From UBA11606 sp049437325 (lineage in GTDB: Bacteria; Actinomycetota; Acidimicrobiia; Acidimicrobiales; Aldehydirespiratoraceae), in assembly GCA_049437325.1 (NCBI GenBank), contig JBMTIM010000066.1:1-11852 (forward strand): a stretch of 11,852 nucleotides of DNA, written 5' to 3'. The position numbers and the translations under genes are program-made. Positions 8,442 to 11,852 of this stretch are shown here, piece after piece; within the stretch, counting starts at the first letter, position 1; each line of letters opens with the position of its first letter. Under the pieces are notes generated by a model. That model made no database searches. It saw only the letters and a list, made by a program, of their open reading frames with translations, and was not told the origin of the DNA.

Positions 8442-8473
8442 TGTGGACACGGCTGTGGACACCGTGTGGACGA
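8442..8473 (-). repeat. Three DnaA-box-like repeats upstream of dnaE
   Basis: On the plus strand TGTGGACAC occurs at 8442-8450 and 8454-8462, and TGTGGACGA at 8465-8473. Read on the minus strand these are GTGTCCACA (twice) and TCGTCCACA, each one mismatch from TTGTCCACA. Starts are spaced 12 and 11 bp, about one helical turn, so bound proteins would face the same side. They lie in the dnaE leader between the candidate -10 box and the Shine-Dalgarno. Confidence 0.55.
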
Positions 8474-8490
8474 ATCACACGGTTGTGATT
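8473..8490. promoter_or_regulatory. Operator-like inverted repeat at the dnaE promoter
   Basis: AATCACA (8473-8479), a four-base spacer and TGTGATT (8484-8490) form perfect 7-bp arms. The repeat begins just downstream of the candidate dnaE -10, so it would cover the start of transcription, either as a protein site or as a hairpin at the mRNA 5' end. It abuts the DnaA-box-like repeats. Confidence 0.5.
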
Positions 8491-8493
8491 TCG

Positions 8494-8499
8494 ACCATA
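8494..8499 (-). promoter_or_regulatory. Candidate dnaE -10 box
   Basis: TATGGT on the minus strand fits TAnnnT and would give a leader of about 64 bases to GTG 8423. No good -35 element is seen. Confidence 0.4.
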
Positions 8500-8530
8500 G
8501 CCTTCCCAACGCCCCCTGACCAGTGGCCCG

Positions 8531-8536
8531 TAAGCT
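8531..8536 (+). promoter_or_regulatory. Candidate -10 box for the Sua5 gene
   Basis: TAAGCT fits TAnnnT and ends 12 bases before ATG 8549. Transcription starting about 7 bases downstream would leave a leader of roughly 6 bases, consistent with a leaderless or nearly leaderless mRNA; no Shine-Dalgarno is present. It faces away from the dnaE -10, about 31 bases apart, so the two promoters share upstream DNA. Confidence 0.45.
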
Positions 8537-8548
8537 CCTGTTGTTCCG

Positions 8549-9568
8549 ATGCCTGCCCCGCTCCTGCCCTGCCCAACCGACAACCCTGATCCGGCCGTCA
8601 TCGAGCGAGCCGCATCGGTGTTGCGGGCCGGCGGACTGGTGGCGATCCCGACCGAGACGGTGTACGGCCTTGGGGCACATGCGCTCGACGCAACCGCCGT
8701 GGCGTCGATCTTCACCGCCAAGGGGCGCCCGTCGACCGATCCGCTGATCGTGCACATCGATGCTCTGGCGATGGCACCTCAGGTCGTGGACGGAGACTTC
8801 CCGACGCCAGCTCGCATCCTCGCCGATGCGTACTGGCCGGGCCCCCTCACCCTGGTACTACCCCGGCACCCGTCCGTCCCCGCTGCGGTGTCGAGTGGTC
8901 TGCCGCTGGTTGGTGTTCGCTGCCCCTCTCACCCCACGGCGCAGGCGATCATCTCCGCTGCAGGTGTTCCGATCGCTGCGCCGAGTGCGAACCGTTTCGG
9001 CCGAATCAGCCCGACGCGAGCGAGTCACGTCGCTGCCGAACTCGGCGACCGGATCGATCTGATCGTCGATTCCGGTCCCTGTAGCGCCGGTGTCGAGTCG
9101 ACGGTCGTCTCCTTCGACGGTGGCATGGCCGTCGTCCTCAGGCATGGCGCCATCCCCCTCGAGTCGATCGCTGCCCATGTCGCCGTCCGTTCGATCGACA
9201 CGACGAGCGACGCGGCAATTGCCTCTCCCGGACACGATGAACGCCACTACTCCCCCGGCATCCCGACCACGACCGTGATCGCAGGATTCGATCCAGCACA
9301 CGCCCCACCGGGGAACGTTCGCTATCTCGGCTACGAGGGAGAGGAACCCGAGCTTCCTGCGGGATGGTCGTTCGTTCCGTTCGGATCGCGCAGAGACCTG
9401 GACGCCATCGCCCACGATCTCTACGACGTTCTCCGTCATGCCGACGTTGCGGCGCCGACCCGAATCATCGCCGAACTGACCGGAGAATCAGGGATCGGTC
9501 GTGCCATCGACGACCGCTTGAGCCGTGCGGGATCGAGTCGGATCGCGCAGTCGATCGCCGACCTCTAG
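8549..9568 (+). CDS. L-threonylcarbamoyladenylate synthase, Sua5 type
   Basis: The enzyme makes threonylcarbamoyl-AMP from threonine, bicarbonate and ATP, the first step of the essential t6A modification of ANN-decoding tRNAs. The 339 residues comprise a YrdC/TsaC-like catalytic domain (about 10-205) and a Sua5 C-terminal domain (about 240-339), the longer of the two family forms. Visible motifs: PTETVYGLG (34-42), KGRPSTDPL (58-66), WPGPLTLVL (96-104), RCPSHPTAQ (124-132) and APSANRFGRISPT (144-156), which include the KxR...SxN active-site residues. The linker SPGHDERHYSP (226-236) is the Sua5 loop that closes over the active site. The ATG follows a TAAGCT box with no ribosome site, so the transcript is probably leaderless. 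The partner genes tsaB, tsaD and tsaE are not in this window. The stop codon overlaps that of bpa. Confidence 0.95.
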   Translation: MPAPLLPCPTDNPDPAVIERAASVLRAGGLVAIPTETVYGLGAHALDATAVASIFTAKGRPSTDPLIVHIDALAMAPQVVDGDFPTPARILADAYWPGPLTLVLPRHPSVPAAVSSGLPLVGVRCPSHPTAQAIISAAGVPIAAPSANRFGRISPTRASHVAAELGDRIDLIVDSGPCSAGVESTVVSFDGGMAVVLRHGAIPLESIAAHVAVRSIDTTSDAAIASPGHDERHYSPGIPTTTVIAGFDPAHAPPGNVRYLGYEGEEPELPAGWSFVPFGSRRDLDAIAHDLYDVLRHADVAAPTRIIAELTGESGIGRAIDDRLSRAGSSRIAQSIADL

Positions 9569-9572
9569 AGGT
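9561..9572. repeat. 12-bp perfect palindrome holding both convergent stop codons
   Basis: ACCTCTAGAGGT is its own reverse complement. Its central CTAG (9565-9568) provides TAG for the Sua5 gene on the plus strand and TAG for bpa on the minus strand, so the two genes overlap by four bases. It has no loop, so it is not a conventional hairpin terminator. Confidence 0.7.
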
Positions 9573-10071
9573 ATGTGCCGGGACGGGGATCACCCGCCGT
9601 CGGCTCGCCCGAACCGATCTCGGCCCGCATGGTCTGGAGCTGCTGCTGGGCGGCCATCTGTTGGGCGAACAGCATTGCCTGCATTCCCTGGACCAACCCC
9701 TCCAGCCAACCGACGAGCTGGGCCTTTGCGATCTGGAGCTCTGCTGCGGTCGGGGTCTCGTCTCCGCTGAAGGGCAGCGCCAGTCGCCCGAGCTCGTCGG
9801 CCAGGTCGGGAGAGAGTGCAGAGCTGAGTTCACCGACCGAGCGACCGTAGATCTCGCGGAGACGGTCTCGGCTCGGGACGTCGAGATCCGCCGAGCGCAG
9901 TTCGTCCAAGAGCTGCCGCATCATCGCACCGATTCGCATCACCTTGGCCGGGTGATCGATCGTCTCGTCGATCGGCGTTTCGGCCTCGGCGGGATCGACC
10001 ACCTCCACCTCGGGCCGTTCGACATCGGGACGCGGGGGCTGCGGGTCGGCTGGATCAACAGGGGAGCTCAC
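9565..10071 (-). CDS. bpa: Bacterial proteasome activator Bpa (PafE)
   Basis: This 168-residue protein matches Bpa/PafE, the ATP-independent ring that opens the actinobacterial 20S proteasome and lets it degrade unfolded proteins without Pup tagging. A disordered acidic, proline-rich N-terminus (1-40) is followed by a helical core starting HPAKVMRIGAMMRQLLDELR (40-59), with the RDRLREIYGRSVGELSSAL and QLVGWLEGLVQGMQAMLFAQQ helices. The extreme C-terminus is GTYL (165-168), corresponding to the GQYL docking motif that inserts into proteasome pockets in M. tuberculosis. Length is close to the mycobacterial 174. GTG at 10071 is chosen because GAAGGA lies nine bases upstream and it follows the phosphodiesterase stop by 28 bases; an in-frame ATG at 10128 would overlap that gene. 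It is second in an operon. Proteasome subunit genes are not in this window, so their presence is inferred. Confidence 0.92.
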   Translation of the reverse strand: MSSPVDPADPQPPRPDVERPEVEVVDPAEAETPIDETIDHPAKVMRIGAMMRQLLDELRSADLDVPSRDRLREIYGRSVGELSSALSPDLADELGRLALPFSGDETPTAAELQIAKAQLVGWLEGLVQGMQAMLFAQQMAAQQQLQTMRAEIGSGEPTAGDPRPGTYL

Positions 10072-10080
10072 GGGAATGGT

Positions 10081-10086
10081 TCCTTC
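10081..10086 (-). promoter_or_regulatory. Ribosome binding site for bpa
   Basis: GAAGGA on the minus strand lies nine bases before GTG 10071-10069, in the 28-base gap after the phosphodiesterase stop. It supports this start over ATG 10128. Confidence 0.65.
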
Positions 10087-10099
10087 TCGGGTTCGGCGG

Positions 10100-11200
10100 T
10101 CAGGACAGGTGACAAAGCATCGGGACATGCATCTCGGCTTCGCTGAGCGAGCCGTGGCGACCGATCAACCAGTGTGGCGTCGCATCGGCCCGATCGGCGA
10201 AGAACCAGTGATCACGCGCTGCCACTGCAACATCGCCCAGCCGCGTTCGCGCTGCGTCGGACACGACAGGACCGAGCCATCGCTCGTCGATCGCTTGCTC
10301 CACCGAGACGACCCATGCGCGGTCGGCGTGATGATGCCTCGTGATCTCGAGAAGATCTCGGGCTCGACCGAGCTTTGCGTGCAACCACCGGAATCTGGCT
10401 TCGCCGGACGATCGATCCGTCAGCGCCCAGACGTCATCATGCAGTTCGCTGTGACCATCGGTGCAGTCGACGAGCCCATGGTCGGCGGTCACCACCACAG
10501 CCGCCCCGCGGGGAAGCGCCATCACGAGATCGCCAATCATGCGATCGACCGTCGTGAGCTCGGCTCGGTAGTGCTCGCCGAAGCCGAACTCATGCGCGAT
10601 CTTGTCGATCCCGTCGTAGTAGGCGTAGACAAAGGGCTCTCCGGCAGCGACGGCTCGACGAACCTCGACAGGAAGTGTCGGCAACGTCCGCCAATTCTGC
10701 TGCCGGGTGCCGCGCAGGTGGGCTCGAGTGAAGCCTGTCCGCTGAAACGGCGAGTTCTGGACCACGACGGGTCGTTCGCCAAAGAATGGTTCGACCGCCT
10801 GGAACGATTCGGGCACAATCCGGTCGCGGGCGTCGCCGGACGGCGTTCGCCACGACAGACAGTTGAGGTTCTCCCCCTCGACGTCGACCCGGTACCCGAC
10901 GATCCCGTGCTCCCCGGGAGCAGATCCGGTCGTGATCGAGGTGAGCGCTGCGCTGGTGGTCGACGGAGCGACCGTGGTGATCGGGCCGCCTTCGAGGGCC
11001 GAGAGTGTTGGAGCGAGCGACGAGAACTGCTGAAGCTGATGCCAGCCCAAGCCATCGATCACGACGAGCACCACCGCTGAAGCATCGACGAGCGCTGCAG
11101 GAGCCACCGACGGCAGCCGTTCCACACCGATCAGCCCTGGGACGAGATGTGTCACGCACCCATCGGCCCAGTCGGGCAGCACCGGATCGTCGGCGAGCAT
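10100..11200 (-). CDS. Alkaline phosphatase superfamily protein (nucleotide pyrophosphatase/phosphodiesterase-like)
   Basis: The 366-residue protein carries the two-metal site of type I phosphodiesterases: VVIDGLG (Asp49), the nucleophile loop PSTTSAAL (Thr81 or Thr82), YYDGIDKIAHEFG (Asp199, His203), VVTADHG (Asp240, His241) and RHGSLSEAEM near the C-terminus (His349). All are in the expected order, so hydrolysis of a phosphodiester or pyrophosphate bond is likely; the substrate is unknown. There is no signal peptide or membrane helix, so it should act in the cytosol, unlike many secreted family members. ATG 11200 follows TAGCAT by six bases without a ribosome site, which indicates a leaderless mRNA. 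It is the first gene of an operon with bpa (28-base gap) and is divergent from the Rrf2 regulator. The active-site assignment is firm; a functional link with the proteasome activator is only suggested by the operon. Confidence 0.88.
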   Translation of the reverse strand: MLADDPVLPDWADGCVTHLVPGLIGVERLPSVAPAALVDASAVVLVVIDGLGWHQLQQFSSLAPTLSALEGGPITTVAPSTTSAALTSITTGSAPGEHGIVGYRVDVEGENLNCLSWRTPSGDARDRIVPESFQAVEPFFGERPVVVQNSPFQRTGFTRAHLRGTRQQNWRTLPTLPVEVRRAVAAGEPFVYAYYDGIDKIAHEFGFGEHYRAELTTVDRMIGDLVMALPRGAAVVVTADHGLVDCTDGHSELHDDVWALTDRSSGEARFRWLHAKLGRARDLLEITRHHHADRAWVVSVEQAIDERWLGPVVSDAARTRLGDVAVAARDHWFFADRADATPHWLIGRHGSLSEAEMHVPMLCHLS

Positions 11201-11206
11201 TGGCCG

Positions 11207-11212
11207 ATGCTA
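11207..11212 (-). promoter_or_regulatory. -10 box of the phosphodiesterase-bpa operon (leaderless)
   Basis: TAGCAT on the minus strand fits TAnnnT and ends six bases before ATG 11200, placing the predicted transcription start at or next to the A of the start codon. No Shine-Dalgarno is present. Confidence 0.55.
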
Positions 11213-11251
11213 CCGAGGCCGCTCGGCCCAACGCGCGCCGGGGCCAGGCTC

Positions 11252-11257
11252 TAGAGT
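11252..11257 (+). promoter_or_regulatory. -10 box of the Rrf2 gene (leaderless)
   Basis: TAGAGT fits TAnnnT and ends seven bases before ATG 11265, with no Shine-Dalgarno between. It overlaps the 8-bp palindrome CTCTAGAG (11249-11256), which could be an autoregulatory half of an operator. Only 64 bases separate the two divergent start codons, so a bound regulator could affect both promoters. Confidence 0.55.
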
Positions 11258-11264
11258 CCACCCG

Positions 11265-11699
11265 ATGCGTGTCTCGACTCGTGGTGACTATGCGGCGAGA
11301 GCTCTGTTGTCGCTCGCGCTGCATCCCGAGTCCTCCCCCACCTCGGTGCGCGAGATCGCAGAACGCACCGTGCTCCCGCAGCCCTACCTCGAGCAGATCC
11401 TTCTCGCACTGAAGGGTGCGGGTCTCGTTCGGTCCAAGCGCGGGGTCGGCGGAGGGTACGTCCTGGCCCGCAATCCCGGCGAGATCCGACTCTCCGAGAT
11501 CATTCGAGCGGTCGACGGTCCCATCACCGCCGGAGATTTCGCCGAACCGCACACCGACGAGGCATGCAACCACGAGGGGCAATGCGTCTTGCTCACCATT
11601 TGGGGCGCCGCTGGGTCACATATGCGTGAGTTCCTCGATTCGTTCTCGCTCGCCGACATTGCCAACATGGCGCTGGGCGACTCACCCTGGCCCTCCTGA
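11265..11699 (+). CDS. Rrf2 family transcriptional regulator
   Basis: This 144-residue protein has the Rrf2 winged helix-turn-helix: MRVSTRGDYAARALLSLAL (1-19), recognition region TSVREIAERTVLPQPYLEQIL (from 26) and the wing RGVGGGYVLAR (59-69), then the dimerisation helix. Rrf2 proteins such as IscR, NsrR and RsrR sense iron-sulfur status, nitric oxide or redox state. Only two cysteines lie in the sensor loop, Cys101 and Cys107 in CNHEGQC; the third cysteine of the IscR pattern (C-x5-C-x5-C) is absent. A cluster would need other ligands, or the protein may sense through a thiol pair. The N-terminus begins at the usual residue, and TAGAGT seven bases upstream suggests a leaderless transcript. 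It is divergent from the phosphodiesterase-bpa operon, which is an obvious candidate target along with itself. Confidence 0.92.
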   Translation: MRVSTRGDYAARALLSLALHPESSPTSVREIAERTVLPQPYLEQILLALKGAGLVRSKRGVGGGYVLARNPGEIRLSEIIRAVDGPITAGDFAEPHTDEACNHEGQCVLLTIWGAAGSHMREFLDSFSLADIANMALGDSPWPS

Positions 11700-11814
11700 C
11701 TCGTCAACGACATCCGGCGAGAAGTTCCGCAAGGTCAGCCGGCAGCGGCGCCTCCGCTTCGAGCACAACGCCTGAACGGGGGTGTGTGAAACGCAAGAGG
11801 CGCGCATGCAGGAA
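11700..11814. other. Region after the Rrf2 gene, no gene recognised
   Basis: These 115 bases hold no reading frame that I would call a gene. They lead into the hairpin at 11815. Confidence 0.4.
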
Positions 11815-11845
11815 CGGTCGACCCGGATCGAGGCCGGGTCGACCG
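11815..11845. terminator. Strong hairpin, terminator-like
   Basis: CGGTCGACCCGG (11815-11826) and CCGGGTCGACCG (11834-11845) form a perfect 12-bp stem around a seven-base loop. No T-tract follows before the window ends. It may end the Rrf2 transcript 115 bases after its stop, or a convergent gene beyond the window. Confidence 0.6.
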
Positions 11846-11852
11846 CCGTCGT

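Noticed and set aside
8473..8490. CRP-like site
   Set aside because: CRP sites read TGTGA-N6-TCACA; here the arms are in the reverse order with a four-base spacer.
6699..8519. Plus-strand frames of 330 and 263 codons opposite dnaE (6699-7691, 7728-8519)
   Set aside because: They are antisense to strongly conserved polymerase and PHP motifs and look like codon-bias shadows.
10076..11080. Plus-strand frame of 334 codons opposite the phosphodiesterase
   Set aside because: The minus strand carries all catalytic motifs in order; the plus frame has none.
10590..11582. Minus-strand frame of 330 codons spanning the Rrf2 gene and part of the phosphodiesterase
   Set aside because: It conflicts with two well-supported genes and the divergent promoters between them.
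1..11852. Mobile elements, CRISPR arrays, tRNA or rRNA genes
   Set aside because: I saw no transposase, spaced direct-repeat array, cloverleaf or rRNA-like stretch; gene content is uniform and housekeeping.

Overview
This window is chromosomal, housekeeping-type DNA from a GC-rich bacterium, most likely an actinomycete. The lineage call rests on four things: a bacterial proteasome activator (Bpa/PafE) with its C-terminal docking tail, a DnaE1-type polymerase with an intact PHP domain, GTG starts, and start codons sitting 6-12 bases behind a TAnnnT -10 box, as in leaderless actinobacterial mRNAs. An acidimicrobial (Ilumatobacter-like) source fits the style, but that is inference.

Layout, left to right. 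(1) The C-terminal part of an HrpA-type helicase enters from the left edge (+, ends 1908). (2) A soluble PAS-PAS-GGDEF diguanylate cyclase follows (+, 2042-3346). (3) Converging on it is a two-gene minus-strand operon: an unrecognised 222-residue protein (4024-4692), then a nitroreductase (3402-4004). (4) The replicative polymerase gene dnaE (-, 4851-8423) is followed by a strong hairpin. (5) Divergent from dnaE is a Sua5-type threonylcarbamoyl-AMP synthase (+, 8549-9568) for tRNA t6A. (6) Converging on that, with the stop codons overlapping inside one 12-bp palindrome, is a minus-strand operon of an alkaline-phosphatase-superfamily phosphodiesterase (10100-11200) and bpa (9565-10071). (7) Divergent from that operon is an Rrf2-family regulator (+, 11265-11699). 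A 12-bp-stem hairpin closes the window.

The most interesting signals are regulatory. Just upstream of the best-supported dnaE start (GTG at 8423 behind AGGAG) lie three one-mismatch copies of the actinobacterial DnaA box TTGTCCACA. They are 12 and 11 bp apart, next to a perfect inverted repeat and a TATGGT -10 candidate. A perfect TTGTCCACA box lies beyond the other end of dnaE. This suggests DnaA-linked control of the polymerase gene. The second theme is the compact divergent pair of a Rrf2 regulator and a phosphodiesterase-bpa operon, both apparently leaderless, which would link a redox or Fe-S sensor to proteasome activation. I found no mobile element, CRISPR array, tRNA or rRNA.
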